From Acidobacteriota bacterium (lineage in GTDB: Bacteria; Acidobacteriota; Terriglobia; Terriglobales; Acidobacteriaceae), in the NCBI GenBank assembly GCA_021813745.1, contig JAKAJO010000054.1, forward strand, positions 1 through 49,229: a stretch of DNA of 49,229 bases, in the 5' to 3' direction. Below are positions 25,902-43,471 of the stretch, piece by piece. Position numbers and translations under genes: made by a program. The notes below the pieces were generated by a model that saw nothing but the letters and a program-made list of their open reading frames with translations, did not search any database and was not told where the DNA came from. Within the stretch, counting starts at the first letter, position 1. Each line of letters begins with the position of its first letter.

Positions 25902-25906
<5 letters not shown>
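25631..25906 (+). CDS. Small two-helix membrane protein between tRNA genes
   Basis: A 91-residue ORF starting at a GTG, with GAGGATGAGA a short distance upstream. Two hydrophobic segments are visible: YPWALALYGVLGLLVWF and LRLVPLIILGGFALRTMVAM, joined by a short loop, with basic and acidic tails. The stop TGA lies inside the acceptor stem of the next tRNA, overlapping it by five bases. The frame is open, in phase with good codon use, and lies in a tRNA-tuf operon where spacing is otherwise short. I do not recognise the family. Confidence 0.55.
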
Positions 25907-25977
<71 letters not shown>

Positions 25978-25985
25978 GAGATGCG

Positions 25986-26070
25986 AGTGGTCATTTATCA
26001 GTAAGTCAGTGCTCAGAAGCTGCGGCTGAGGCTTGAAGGACTGATCCCTGAGAACGGACCACTGAAAACT
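25986..26070. repeat. Degenerate TCAGTGATCAGTGGTC-type repeat, inverted copies
   Basis: The left part carries AGTGGTCATTTATCAGTAAG and TCAGTGCTCAG; the right part CTGATCCCTGAGAACGGACCACTGAAAACT is split over 26041-26070 and is an inverted, imperfect copy. The same motif family recurs at 27796-27841 and 28011-28107. Confidence 0.5.
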
Positions 26071-26080
26071 AGCTTTACGG

Positions 26081-26155
26081 GCGGGAGTAACTCAGTGGTA
26101 GAGTCACAGCCTTCCAAGCTGTTGGTCGCGGGTTCGATCCCCGTCTCCCGCTCCA
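26081..26155 (+). tRNA. tRNA-Gly (anticodon TCC)
   Basis: A 75-base tRNA. Acceptor arms GCGGGAG and CTCCCGC pair fully; the anticodon TCC is at 26113-26115; the T arm GCGGGTTCGATCCCCGT is standard; the 3' CCA is encoded. It corresponds to glyT of the tufB-type operon, with its order relative to tRNA-Thr(GGT) swapped. Confidence 0.97.
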
Positions 26156-26206
26156 GAGTTTGGCCGCAGGTCCGGCAGGGCCTGAGGGAAAGGTGAGAGA
26201 AGCAGC

Positions 26207-26515
26207 ATGTTTGAGCAGGCAGCCATCGCCGTTCAGGATGAACAGGGCTACAGGAATTTTCACGCCCTTCTGGACGCAGCCTTTGACCTGCGCCAGGTCG
26301 AGGTTTTTCTGAGTCGCGTGGTGCGTTCGGGCCTCAGCGTCCGGAATTTCGAGACGATCCTCGGCCGCGGCTTTTTCGGCAAAGAGGCAGCCGCGCTTTA
26401 CAGTGCTCTTCCCATCTCCGATCAAGCCCTGACGCGCGAGCGTTATCTGCGCCTGGTCGAAGCAGTTCCCGCGGAGTTGCGGCAGCGGTATTTCAAGGCC
26501 TACGCATACTATTGA
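26207..26515 (+). CDS. Hypothetical protein between tRNA-Gly and tuf
   Basis: A 102-residue soluble, mostly helical protein. An AGGTGAGAGAAG stretch precedes the ATG. Segments are NFHALLDAAFDLRQVEVFLS, RVVRSGLSVRNFETILGRGF and LTRERYLRLVEAVPAELRQR, ending KAYAYY. The position 50 bases after tRNA-Gly and 85 bases before tuf implies cotranscription. I do not recognise the family. Confidence 0.65.
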   Translation: MFEQAAIAVQDEQGYRNFHALLDAAFDLRQVEVFLSRVVRSGLSVRNFETILGRGFFGKEAAALYSALPISDQALTRERYLRLVEAVPAELRQRYFKAYAYY

Positions 26516-26600
26516 GGCCTGGCAGTTTTTTGGTGCAGGGGCTTTCGGGGCAATCCTGGAGCCGCAATGAGTCAAGTCCAGCGAAAGGGATTGAGGTTTC

Positions 26601-27788
<1,188 letters not shown>

Positions 27789-27795
27789 CGAAGCA

Positions 27796-27841
27796 AGTGA
27801 TCAGTGGTCAGCGGCAACTTGCTGATGGCTGAAGGCTGAAG
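27796..27841. repeat. Degenerate TCAGTGATCAGTGGTC-type repeat
   Basis: AGTGATCAGTGGTCAGCGGC followed by CTGATGGCTGAAGGCTGAAG lies between tuf and rpmG. The first half matches the family at 26041-26070 and 28011-28107. Confidence 0.45.
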
Positions 27842-27852
27842 GGATTGGAAAC

Positions 27853-28002
27853 ATGCGTGAAATTGTGACGTTGCAGTGCACTGAGTGCAAGGAGCGCAAC
27901 TACTCGACGACGAAGAACAAGAAGACGACCACGGGCCGTCTTGAGTTCAAGAAGTTCTGTAAGCGCTGCCGCAAGCATCAGCCGCACAAGGAATCGAAGT
28001 AA
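27853..28002 (+). CDS. rpmG: 50S ribosomal protein L33
   Basis: A 49-residue basic protein, too short for most gene finders. The sequence begins [20 protein letters not shown] and continues with Lys/Thr-rich [15 protein letters not shown], then [15 protein letters not shown]9-x2-C12 and C36-x2-C39 form the zinc ribbon of the Cys-containing (C+) L33 type. It sits in the standard place between tuf and secE. GGATTGGAA precedes the ATG. Like tuf it uses mainly ACG for Thr. Confidence 0.95.
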   Translation: MREIVTLQCTECKERNYSTTKNKKTTTGRLEFKKFCKRCRKHQPHKESK

Positions 28003-28010
28003 GGCAGTTG

Positions 28011-28107
28011 TCAGTGGACAGTGATCAGTGATCATCTTGAGCATGGGACCGGCAGCAGAAACGGCTTCCATTTGCGCAGTGGAACTGATCACTGAAAACT
28101 GACCACT
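28011..28107. repeat. Degenerate TCAGTGATCAGTGGTC-type repeat, inverted pair
   Basis: TCAGTGGACAGTGATCAGTG (from 28011) and, about 50 bases on, ACTGATCACTGAAAACTGAC (from 28084) followed by CACT are inverted relatives, able to fold a long imperfect hairpin between rpmG and tRNA-Trp. The right arm matches 26061-26070 (ACTGAAAACT) in the earlier copy. Confidence 0.55.
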
Positions 28108-28119
28108 AATCCTGCTTTT

Positions 28120-28195
28120 AGGGGCGTAAGCTCAACGGTTAAACTGTCGGTCTCCAAAACCGAACTTGGGGGTTCGAATCCCTCCGCCCCTGCCA
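28120..28195 (+). tRNA. tRNA-Trp (anticodon CCA)
   Basis: A 76-base tRNA. Acceptor arms AGGGGCG and CGCCCCT pair fully; anticodon stem TCGGT/ACCGA carries CCA at 28154-28156; the T arm GGGGGTTCGAATCCCTC is standard; the discriminator is G, as expected for tRNA-Trp; the 3' CCA is encoded. It lies between rpmG and secE, as in several other phyla. Confidence 0.97.
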
Positions 28196-28246
28196 GAGTT
28201 TACAGAGTGCGTTCATCGGCATCACAGGACGCAAAGGATTGGAAGT

Positions 28247-28546
28247 ATGGCCAGCAAGGCAGCAATCGAAAAAGGCGAACAGCGGTCCGCCAAGCTGCAG
28301 GAACCCGGCGCCCTCGCCAACGTCTCAGAGGGAGCGAGGGGCTTGTGGAGCAACCTGACGAGCTTTCTAACGGATGTTCGTGCGGAGATGCGCAAAGTCG
28401 TTGCGCCCACGCGCAAGGAAGTCCAGTCCACCACCTCTGTGGTGATCGTTACTGTCTTCGTCTTCGGGTTCTTCTTCTTTGTGGTGGACTTCATCTTTAA
28501 CCGGGCCTTGCATGAGGTGCTGACGCGCCTGGGCGGCGCGCAATAA
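28247..28546 (+). CDS. secE: Preprotein translocase subunit SecE
   Basis: A 99-residue protein with a single C-terminal membrane helix (VVIVTVFVFGFFFFVVDFIF), preceded by the amphipathic SecE segment FLTDVRAEMRKVVAPTRKEV (W-P-T/K pattern at VAPTRKEVQSTT). SecE stabilises SecY in the translocon. The ATG at 28247 gives a normal bacterial length (GGAAG closely upstream); the frame extends upstream into tRNA-Trp, which cannot be coding. It is followed by nusG. Confidence 0.93.
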   Translation: MASKAAIEKGEQRSAKLQEPGALANVSEGARGLWSNLTSFLTDVRAEMRKVVAPTRKEVQSTTSVVIVTVFVFGFFFFVVDFIFNRALHEVLTRLGGAQ

Positions 28547-28573
28547 GTCGGCTCTGATCGAATCGAGAACAAA

Positions 28574-29158
28574 ATGGCAGAAGAACTGGAACAACCCGCC
28601 GAGCAGCCACAACCGGAGCGCAACGAGCGTTTCAAGTGGTACATCCTGCACGCTTATTCAGGCTTTGAGCGCAAGGTGCGCGAGTCCATTGAAAGCCGCG
28701 TGACGGCCTTCGGACTCAAGGATCGTGTCGGCCGGGTCATGATTCCCACCGAACCGGTGACAGAGATCATCAACGGCAAAAAACGCACCGTCGAGCGCGT
28801 CTTTCTTCCAGGCTACGTATTGGTTGAAATGGATCTCGATAATGACCTCTGGCACGTTCTGAAAGAGACGCCCAAGGTGACGGGCTTTCTGGGCACCGGT
28901 GACAAGCCGGTTGCTCTCTCCGAAGAAGAGGTCAGCTCCATTCTCTTCCGTTCTGAGACCACCAAGGACAAGCCCCGACTCAAGATCAAGTTTGAAAAGA
29001 ACGAGTCCGTCCGCATTACGGACGGGCCCTTTGCCAACTTCAACGGCGTAGTGGATGAAATCAACGAAGATCGCGAGACGCTCAAGGTCATGGTGACCAT
29101 CTTTGGCCGCTCCACTCCGGTCGAGCTTGAATTTGGCAAAGTCGAAAAGATTGTCTAG
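28574..29158 (+). CDS. nusG: Transcription termination/antitermination factor NusG
   Basis: A 194-residue NusG. The N-terminal NGN domain shows [20 protein letters not shown] and [16 protein letters not shown] with VTGFLG; the C-terminal KOW domain begins [19 protein letters not shown]. NusG binds the RNA polymerase clamp, prevents pausing and couples transcription to Rho or the ribosome. The N-terminal 20 residues are Glu/Pro-rich ([17 protein letters not shown]), as in related proteins. It starts 28 bases after the secE stop. Confidence 0.96.
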   Translation: MAEELEQPAEQPQPERNERFKWYILHAYSGFERKVRESIESRVTAFGLKDRVGRVMIPTEPVTEIINGKKRTVERVFLPGYVLVEMDLDNDLWHVLKETPKVTGFLGTGDKPVALSEEEVSSILFRSETTKDKPRLKIKFEKNESVRITDGPFANFNGVVDEINEDRETLKVMVTIFGRSTPVELEFGKVEKIV

Positions 29159-29160
29159 CA

Positions 29161-29300
29161 GCCTCTCGTTTCCAGCCTCTAGCTTCTAGCCGGTGAGTTC
29201 TTCTAGCGAGCGCCGGTTAGAGGCGAAGCGGATGCGCTGTGAAGTCAAAATTTGTTGAAGGAATGAGAGAAGCGAGCAGCTGGCGGCTAGAAGCCAGATG
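29161..29300. repeat. Degenerate CTAGCTTCTAGCC-type inverted repeat
   Basis: TAGCTTCTAGCC (29180-29191) and GGCTAGAAGCCA (29285-29296) are inverted copies with 11 of 12 bases matching, about 93 bases apart. CTCTAG and TTCTAG variants lie between them. The repeat occupies nearly the whole nusG-rplK gap. Confidence 0.55.
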
Positions 29301-29322
29301 CTGCTTCTGAAGGAACCAAGAC

Positions 29323-29760
29323 ATGGCACCTCCGAAGAAAGTATCCACGTACGTCAAGCTTCAGATTGAAGCCGGCAAGGCCACACCCGCACCGCCGGTC
29401 GGCCCCGCGCTCGGCCAGGCGCAGGTCAACATCATGGAGTTCTGCAAGCAGTTCAACGCCCGCACGCAGAACAAGGAGATGGCTGGCCTCATCATTCCGG
29501 TTGTCATCACTGTCTATGCTGACCGCAGCTTCACCTTTGTCACCAAGACGCCGCCCGCGTCGGTCCTGCTTAAGAAGGCCGCAGGTCTCCAAAAGGGCTC
29601 CGGTGCGCCCAACAAGGACAAGGTTGGCAAGGTGACTGAGAAGCAGGTGCGCGAGATCGCGACCCAGAAGATGCCCGACCTGAACGCCGCTTCCGTCGAC
29701 GCGGCCGTCAAGAGCATCAAGGGCACAGCCCGCTCTATGGGCATTGAAGTCGTCGGCTAA
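29323..29760 (+). CDS. rplK: 50S ribosomal protein L11
   Basis: A 145-residue L11. N-terminal [40 protein letters not shown] and the C-terminal rRNA-binding part [17 protein letters not shown] and [14 protein letters not shown] are classical. It forms the GTPase-associated centre with L10 and L12. It is followed by a strong terminator rather than by rplA. Confidence 0.97.
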   Translation: MAPPKKVSTYVKLQIEAGKATPAPPVGPALGQAQVNIMEFCKQFNARTQNKEMAGLIIPVVITVYADRSFTFVTKTPPASVLLKKAAGLQKGSGAPNKDKVGKVTEKQVREIATQKMPDLNAASVDAAVKSIKGTARSMGIEVVG

Positions 29761-29792
29761 CAGTGGCTCCCTGCACTCTGGGGACAAAGCGC

Positions 29793-29822
29793 GGCCCTCC
29801 TGCATCGGGAGGGCCTTTTTGT
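29793..29822 (+). terminator. Rho-independent terminator after rplK
   Basis: GGCCCTCC and GGAGGGCC form a perfect 8-base GC-rich stem with a 7-base loop, followed at once by TTTTTG. It lies 33 bases after the rplK stop and would end the tuf-secE-nusG-rplK transcript. Confidence 0.88.
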
Positions 29823-29952
29823 TGTGCATGGGCTCTTCGCCCCTGTCCTCGAAGATAGCCCGCGGCCCACGCTGAAAAGTCATCTTCCAAATCCCGGATG
29901 TCTCTCTGTGTTGATCCGGCACGAGGCTCCCCTCCTGGCGCCAGAGGTAGTG

Positions 29953-30300
29953 ATGGCTGCCGCTCTGCAGATCGCCGGCCAGGCGGTTGGCACCCAGGTC
30001 GCTGCGTCCTCTTGTCCCGACACGGCTCCAAGACGCGCATGGATTGAGGTTTCCTTGCAGCGCGGCGTGGATGTGCACTACCGCATCGACTCGCCGCAAC
30101 TTCTGTTCACCGGCTGCAGTGAGGGCCTGATGTACGTAATCGCGCGCTATGGAGCCACGAACGCCGGGCAAGAGGCCATCTGCGTGAATCTCGTTGTGGT
30201 GAAAAGAACCGCACAGGGCTGGCGCATTGTGACGCACGAGGCTGCAGTGCCTGACCCGGCTACCGCGGTCCAGCGCCTCGACCTGCCAGATGCCCACTGA
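29953..30300 (+). CDS. Small protein with SnoaL/DUF4440-like C-terminal pattern
   Basis: A 115-residue ORF from the ATG at 29953, which has AGAGG five bases upstream. The frame extends back to 29824, but that start lies in the terminator tail of rplK. The C-terminal part LVVVKRTAQGWRIVTHEAAV resembles the closing strands of SnoaL-like/DUF4440 half-barrels (substrate-binding or isomerase fold), preceded by SPQLLFTGCSEGLMYVIARY. Family assignment is tentative. It lies between rplK and rplA on the ribosomal strand. A long minus-strand frame (29287-30342) covers the same place but has no recognisable protein. Confidence 0.45.
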   Translation: MAAALQIAGQAVGTQVAASSCPDTAPRRAWIEVSLQRGVDVHYRIDSPQLLFTGCSEGLMYVIARYGATNAGQEAICVNLVVVKRTAQGWRIVTHEAAVPDPATAVQRLDLPDAH

Positions 30301-30307
30301 AACCGCA

Positions 30308-30338
30308 AACCGCCCGTTCCTCTGCGGAGCGGGCGGTT
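30308..30338. terminator. Hairpin between convergent genes
   Basis: AACCGCCCG and CGGGCGGTT form a perfect 9-base stem (inner TTCC/GGA could extend it) without a strong T-tract on either side. It lies eight bases after the 29953-30300 stop and 11 bases before the end of the convergent small gene, so it may act in both directions. Confidence 0.5.
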
Positions 30339-30348
30339 CCAAGGGTGT

Positions 30349-30459
30349 CTACTTCGGCGGGGCTGGCGTAAAGACTTCTCGCCGGTTCCCCGGTTCAGGT
30401 TTCGGTTTCGGCTTGGGTGCCTTCTTCGTTTCTTTTCGACCCTTATCTTTCGTTCCCAT
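30349..30459 (-). CDS. Tiny Lys/Pro-rich basic protein (36 residues)
   Basis: ATG at 30459 to TAG at 30349 gives 36 residues: MGTKDKGRKETKKAPKPKPK, then PEPGNRREVFTPAPPK. Ten Lys and eight Pro make it strongly basic and disordered. Short proteins with a Lys-rich head and Pro tail occur in acidobacterial genomes, as I recall, but no function is known. No good Shine-Dalgarno is visible. It could share a transcript with the VWA gene that ends 67 bases upstream on the same strand. A nucleic-acid or ribosome-binding role would be a guess. Confidence 0.45.
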   Translation of the reverse strand: MGTKDKGRKETKKAPKPKPKPEPGNRREVFTPAPPK

Positions 30460-30525
30460 GCACGACAGAATGACACATCTGCGGAGATGGTGAAAGGGCC
30501 ACGTTGACGAAATCCTCCATGGGGT

Positions 30526-31458
30526 CTATTCCCCAGACGTTGGGATCAGGTTCACCTGTTTGGGAAAGTACACCTTAATCGCTGCTCCGCCCACTTTCAG
30601 ATTCATCGTCTGAATCTCGGCCTTGTTCTTCAACTCGCCGACGAAGTTTAACCGGTACTGATTCTTCAGCATCCAGCTCAGTTGCTGGAAGAATGGCTGG
30701 AACGAAACTGGTTCTCCGTTGCCCAGCCAGAAGCTATACCCGCCCGTGGCCTGAGTGACTTCCGACAGCAGGTTCTGTCCGGAGTTCTGGAAGTATCCGG
30801 TATTGTCAAAGCGCCCCATATCATGCCAGTAGATGCTGTACACCACCAGCCGCGCTCGGATGGAGTCAGTGATGGCCGCCAGAACGTAGGGATCCTCAGG
30901 ATCGTAGGTCGGATTGAACACGTCAACGCCATCGGTAATCATAACCACGATGCGTCGCGCCAAGGGATCATTCGATGGCCACTTGTGTGCGAGGTCAGAC
31001 AGTGCAAAATAAACTTGCCCTTCGCCCGGAAGCCCGCCAGGCAGATGCAGCTTTTGCAAGGCTAGCCCGTGGTCTGTCGAAAGCGGGCCCGACAGCACCG
31101 CCACTCCATTCTCCATGTATCCCAGCGCCAGTTTGGCTTGGGGGGGTGCATTCTTGATGAAATTCCCAATGTCTTCGATCTGCTGTCCCAGGCTGTTCCG
31201 AGCGGAACTGTCGATTAGAACAATCATCTCCAGGTCGTCGTTCGCGCCCCGCATCGGAACCCAGCTCCCAACCTTGGTCTCCTTTCCATTCAACTTCAAT
31301 TGCAGTTGCTGCGCCGTGATGTCGGTGACGCGCTCCTCACCCTTCTTGGGAATCACGGTGACGATCGCCGAGCCCTGCCCGGCAACTTGACTATATGCGC
31401 TCGGCATCGCCGCAAAAATTGCAGCGGTCAAAAGGGCCGCAGCACTCAATGTCTTCAT
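30526..31458 (-). CDS. Secreted von Willebrand factor A-domain protein
   Basis: A 310-residue exported protein from the ATG at 31458 (AAGGAG nine bases upstream); upstream extension to 31683 looks non-coding. The signal peptide is LSAAALLTAAIFAAMPSAYSQ. An N-terminal strand module (ERVTDITAQQLQLKLNGKET) precedes a VWA fold whose metal site starts LIDSSARNSLG at residues 81-91, with the downstream VVMITDGVDVFNP. The third DxSxS position is occupied by Arg, so the site may be imperfect. The pattern matches the VWFA-related family common in acidobacteria (TIGR03436-like). Probably periplasmic or surface protein-protein contact. It lies on the strand opposite to the ribosomal genes. Confidence 0.8.
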   Translation of the reverse strand: MKTLSAAALLTAAIFAAMPSAYSQVAGQGSAIVTVIPKKGEERVTDITAQQLQLKLNGKETKVGSWVPMRGANDDLEMIVLIDSSARNSLGQQIEDIGNFIKNAPPQAKLALGYMENGVAVLSGPLSTDHGLALQKLHLPGGLPGEGQVYFALSDLAHKWPSNDPLARRIVVMITDGVDVFNPTYDPEDPYVLAAITDSIRARLVVYSIYWHDMGRFDNTGYFQNSGQNLLSEVTQATGGYSFWLGNGEPVSFQPFFQQLSWMLKNQYRLNFVGELKNKAEIQTMNLKVGGAAIKVYFPKQVNLIPTSGE

Positions 31459-31718
31459 GAATGAATCTCCTTTGCTTTCACTCAACCGTTCGTTCATCAC
31501 TGAACCCTCATTCGCAAGTTTGGATGCGGCAGGGGTATCAGGAAGATGTGCCAGACCAAAAATACTTTTCGCGATACGAAGGGGAGACCTCTGCCCCTCG
31601 TCCGTGTGTTGCCCCCAATCCTTTCCCGCCGATTCTCGAAGCTCGGCCCACGAATGCCTGCCACAATTGCACTTCCAAGCCACGGCTGCTTTTGAAAGAT
31701 GGTCTCGTGCCGGTAGGC

Positions 31719-31747
31719 TTGCAATTCAAACGCCAATCGCCTATGAT
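31719..31747 (+). promoter_or_regulatory. Promoter of rplA-rplJ-rplL
   Basis: TTGCAA (31719-31724), a 17-base spacer and TATGAT (31742-31747) make the clearest sigma-70-type promoter in the window. It lies about 160 bases before rplA in the 451-base gap between the VWA gene and rplA. The leader is long enough for L1-type autoregulation, but I did not identify a defined L1-binding structure. Confidence 0.6.
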
Positions 31748-31909
31748 TTGGAGATGCGTCCGGAGTTTCCTCCGGGCAGTCAATAGCACCACGGCTGTTG
31801 GATCTGTTCGAGTGACAGACACCGTCTAGGCCGGTTCACTGGCACTGGAAGACGGCACTCCAGATTCCCCTCACGGGGCTGGCAGCAAGCGGTGGGAGAC
31901 GAGGTAGGA

Positions 31910-32617
31910 ATGGCAAAAGTCAGCAAAAATATTGCGAAGGCGCGCGCCGCTGTCACTAAGGCCGCGTATGAGTTGCCCGAGGCGGTAAGCCTGCTCAAAC
32001 AGGTCAAGTTCGCCAAATTTGACGAGACCGTCGATCTGACCATGCGTCTCGGTGTCGATACCCGGCACGCCGATCAGATGGTGCGCGGTACAGTTGTGCT
32101 CCCGCATGGGCTTGGAAAAACCAAGACCGTCGCAGTCATTGCAACCGGCGACCGCCAGAAGGAAGCGCAGGAAGCAGGAGCCGACTTTGTGGGCGGCGAA
32201 GAGATGGTCGAGAAGATTCAAAAGGAAAACTGGACCGCTTTTGATGCCCTGATTGCCACGCCGGACATGATGAAGGTCGTCGGCCGACTGGGTAAAGTGC
32301 TTGGCCCCAAGGGTTTGATGCCCAACCCGAAAACGGGCACCGTGACCATGGATGTGGCGGCCGCCGTGAAGGAAATCAAGGCTGGTAAGGTAGAGTTCCG
32401 TGCCGACAAGACGAGTCTTGTCCATGTGCCGGTCGGCAAGCTGAGTTTCCCTCCGGAGAAGCTTGTAGAGAATGCCAACACCGTGATCGCGTCGGTTGTG
32501 CGCGCCAAGCCTTCTGCGGCCAAGGGCAAGTACATCAAGAGTGTGACGCTCAGTTCCACCATGGGTCCTGGCGTGCCGCTCGATGCGGCGATGGCTGAAG
32601 CTGCCGGTAAGCATTAA
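31910..32617 (+). CDS. rplA: 50S ribosomal protein L1
   Basis: A 235-residue L1. Conserved [80 protein letters not shown] and [11 protein letters not shown] are all present. The start at 31910 follows GAGG by five bases and matches the family N-terminus (MAKVSKN); an ATG six codons earlier is less likely. L1 forms the ribosomal stalk near the E site and often represses its own operon. Confidence 0.97.
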   Translation: MAKVSKNIAKARAAVTKAAYELPEAVSLLKQVKFAKFDETVDLTMRLGVDTRHADQMVRGTVVLPHGLGKTKTVAVIATGDRQKEAQEAGADFVGGEEMVEKIQKENWTAFDALIATPDMMKVVGRLGKVLGPKGLMPNPKTGTVTMDVAAAVKEIKAGKVEFRADKTSLVHVPVGKLSFPPEKLVENANTVIASVVRAKPSAAKGKYIKSVTLSSTMGPGVPLDAAMAEAAGKH

Positions 32618-32708
32618 GGAGTGGCGCTCGTTGGAGCGCTGCGAAGAGCAGAAAAATTCGAAAGACTGAGCGCCCTATGAAGGCGCGGCCCGACGAAAGG
32701 GGCATGGA

Positions 32709-33245
32709 ATGGCGATTTCGAAAGCAAAGAAGGCGGAAAAGGTTCAGCAGCTGGCCAAGGAGCTGGAGACCTCGACAACGGCAATTATTGGCACTTTTGC
32801 CAAGCTGACTGTTGCGCAGGATTTTGAGCTCCGTAAGGTGATTCGCGAAGCTGGCGGCAAGTATCGCGTGGTGAAGAACAAGCTGGCTGGTATTTCGAGC
32901 CAGGGAACTCAGGTTGAGTCTGCGCTGAAGGGACTCAAGGGCGTCAGCGCAGTGGCGTTCACCTCGGGCGACCCGGTGGCTCTGGCCAAAGGTTTCTCGA
33001 AGTGGGTTGGCGAAAATGCTGAGTTTCAGTTCAAGCTGGGCATCGTCGACGGCAAGTTGCTCACTGTTGAAGATATCAAGGCGCTGGCTACCATGCCGGG
33101 CAAGGAAGAGATTTACTCCAAGCTGCTCTTCCTCATCAATGCCCCGGCGCAGCGGCTGGCCACAGTGCTCAATGCCACCGGTCGCGACCTCGCGGTCGTC
33201 CTCGGACAAGGCGTTGAGAAGGAGAAGTTTGCTGGCGCAGCGTAG
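32709..33245 (+). CDS. rplJ: 50S ribosomal protein L10
   Basis: A 178-residue L10. N-terminal KAEKVQQLAKELETSTTAII, then FELRKVIREAGGKYRVVKNK and VVLGQGVEKEKFAGAA fit the family; the C-terminal helix binds L7/L12 dimers. GAAAGGGG precedes the ATG. The 91-base gap to rplA could hold the L10 binding leader, with no structure assigned by eye. Confidence 0.96.
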   Translation: MAISKAKKAEKVQQLAKELETSTTAIIGTFAKLTVAQDFELRKVIREAGGKYRVVKNKLAGISSQGTQVESALKGLKGVSAVAFTSGDPVALAKGFSKWVGENAEFQFKLGIVDGKLLTVEDIKALATMPGKEEIYSKLLFLINAPAQRLATVLNATGRDLAVVLGQGVEKEKFAGAA

Positions 33246-33408
33246 TCTGCTTCGGCGGCGCGTTGCGGCGCGCACTTTGCAAGCGAGTTTTGGCTGTTCA
33301 GTGGACTGGAAGGGCGCAAGTCTGGCGCATCGGAAACTTCAAGTCTGCCTCGGCGGCCGGGTAGTCAGGCAATAAAGATTTCAACGGACTTTGGATTGGA
33401 GAAGAAAC

Positions 33409-33789
33409 ATGGCGGATCTCGCACAGTTGGAAGAACAGATTGTTAGCCTCAGCCTGCTGGAAGCGGCGGCTCTGGTGAAGAAGCTCGAAGAGCGCCTTGG
33501 CGTTTCGGCTGCGGCTGCGGCCCCGGTCGTTGTGGCGGGTGCAGCGGGCGCGGGCGCGGCCGCTCCGGCAGCCGAAGAGAAGACTGAGTTCCAGGTCATT
33601 CTCAAGGATGCTGGCGCAAACAAAATCAACACCATCAAAGCGGTGCGCGAAGTGACCTCGCTCGGTCTGAAGGAAGCCAAGGACCTGGTCGATGGCGCTC
33701 CCAAGCCGCTCAAGGAGAGCGCGACGAAGGAAGAGGCCGAGGCCATCAAGAAGAAGTTCGAAGGCATCGCAACCATCGAAGTCAAGTAG
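33409..33789 (+). CDS. rplL: 50S ribosomal protein L7/L12
   Basis: A 126-residue L7/L12 with the start at 33409 ([16 protein letters not shown]). The dimerisation N-terminus is followed by an Ala/Gly-rich hinge ([20 protein letters not shown]) and the C-terminal factor-binding domain ([40 protein letters not shown]). It recruits translational GTPases. The upstream start six codons earlier in frame has no family support. Confidence 0.97.
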   Translation: MADLAQLEEQIVSLSLLEAAALVKKLEERLGVSAAAAAPVVVAGAAGAGAAAPAAEEKTEFQVILKDAGANKINTIKAVREVTSLGLKEAKDLVDGAPKPLKESATKEEAEAIKKKFEGIATIEVK

Positions 33790-34529
33790 TACAGAAGTTG
33801 CAAGCCGGGCCGGGACGCGTTACGATACTCGTTGCGCGTCTTTTCGGCCCCTTCCGGTTTTAGCCTGTCGGGGTGCGAGTTGGGTAACGCGCTTTGAGAT
33901 GAGCGGCAGGGTACGATTTCGTTCGCCAGGCTGAAGCGGTTCAAGTAGCTCCGTAGGCGGGTAGCGGGCGAGGTGTAGGTTCCCTAGAGTCAACAGGATA
34001 CGCAGGGTTTCTGTTGATGGGTTGGTAAGGGTTAAGCGGGCAGCGCAGAAGCGAGCTTTGGGATCGGCGAGAGAAGTGCAAAAGAATTCGGTTGGGAGCA
34101 GGGGCTTTAGGCCGCGCTCGTGAGGCATCGCGTCCTCGCGGGCTTTTCGTGTCTCCCGGCCACAGCAGTCGCATCTTTTTGAAGATGAGGTCTGCGCAGG
34201 GTCTTGCAGGGCGATCGTTGTATGTTCGCTTTCTGTACCTCATTTCTGAGGATTGTGCGCAGTCTAGCGCAATGGCCCGGCAAGCGGCAACGCCTCTTTT
34301 CCGCCACCGAAGGAAGCTCTCATCGCTTGAACCCGCTGTGCAGGGTTTTCCGGCGCGCCGGCGGCCTCACCTTGGGTCTGCTGGTACGCACGGGGCGAGG
34401 CAGGTGCGGCTGCACCGGCTCGCGTGGGTTTTGCAGTAGTTGACCGAAATCTGCTGGCGCCTCAGACTCGGGCGCTGGCCCGGCCCGCCCGGTCAGGCGC
34501 GGCTGGTTAGAAGAGCTCAGGAGTGAAGC
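33790..34529 (+). other. Unusually long gap between rplL and rpoB
   Basis: 740 bases with no supported gene on either strand. CATCTT and AAGATG (34172-34187) form a small perfect hairpin with a TTTG loop. The region is GC-rich with several Pro/Arg-like shadow frames. A promoter for rpoB or an attenuator (usual in the rplL-rpoB gap) may be here, but I could not fix a convincing one. Confidence 0.5.
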
Positions 34530-39011
<4,482 letters not shown>

Positions 39012-39195
39012 CGAAGTGGGTGCCCCGGAGCCCGATGGTGGGTTCCGGGCACATCCATAAACTGGCCGGTTGCAAAGTTTGTTTGAGGGTCCTTTCTGAA
39101 AGCGGCACATGCCGCCACCCGGGAAGGAAGGACTCCTGAATCATCCCGGGAAAACGCCGCGGCGAGTGCCAAGAGGCCCGCCAAGGAGGGTCGCC

Positions 39196-43386
<4,191 letters not shown>

Positions 43387-43408
43387 CTCTGCGGACCACC
43401 TTCAACTC

Positions 43409-43437
43409 AAAAGGCTCGGCAACCTGCCGGGCCTTTT
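43409..43437 (+). terminator. Rho-independent terminator after rpoC
   Basis: AAAAGGCTCGGCA and TGCCGGGCCTTTT form a 13-base stem with one T-G wobble and an ACC loop, followed by CTCTTTT. It lies 22 bases after the rpoC stop and also faces the end of the convergent GGDEF gene. Confidence 0.88.
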
Positions 43438-43471
43438 CTCTTTTCCATGTGGCCAGGGGTTCGCGCGCGGG

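Noticed and set aside
29287..30342. Minus-strand frame of 351 codons across rplK and the SnoaL-like ORF
   Set aside because: It covers the clear rplK gene and a terminator; the translation has no recognisable family.
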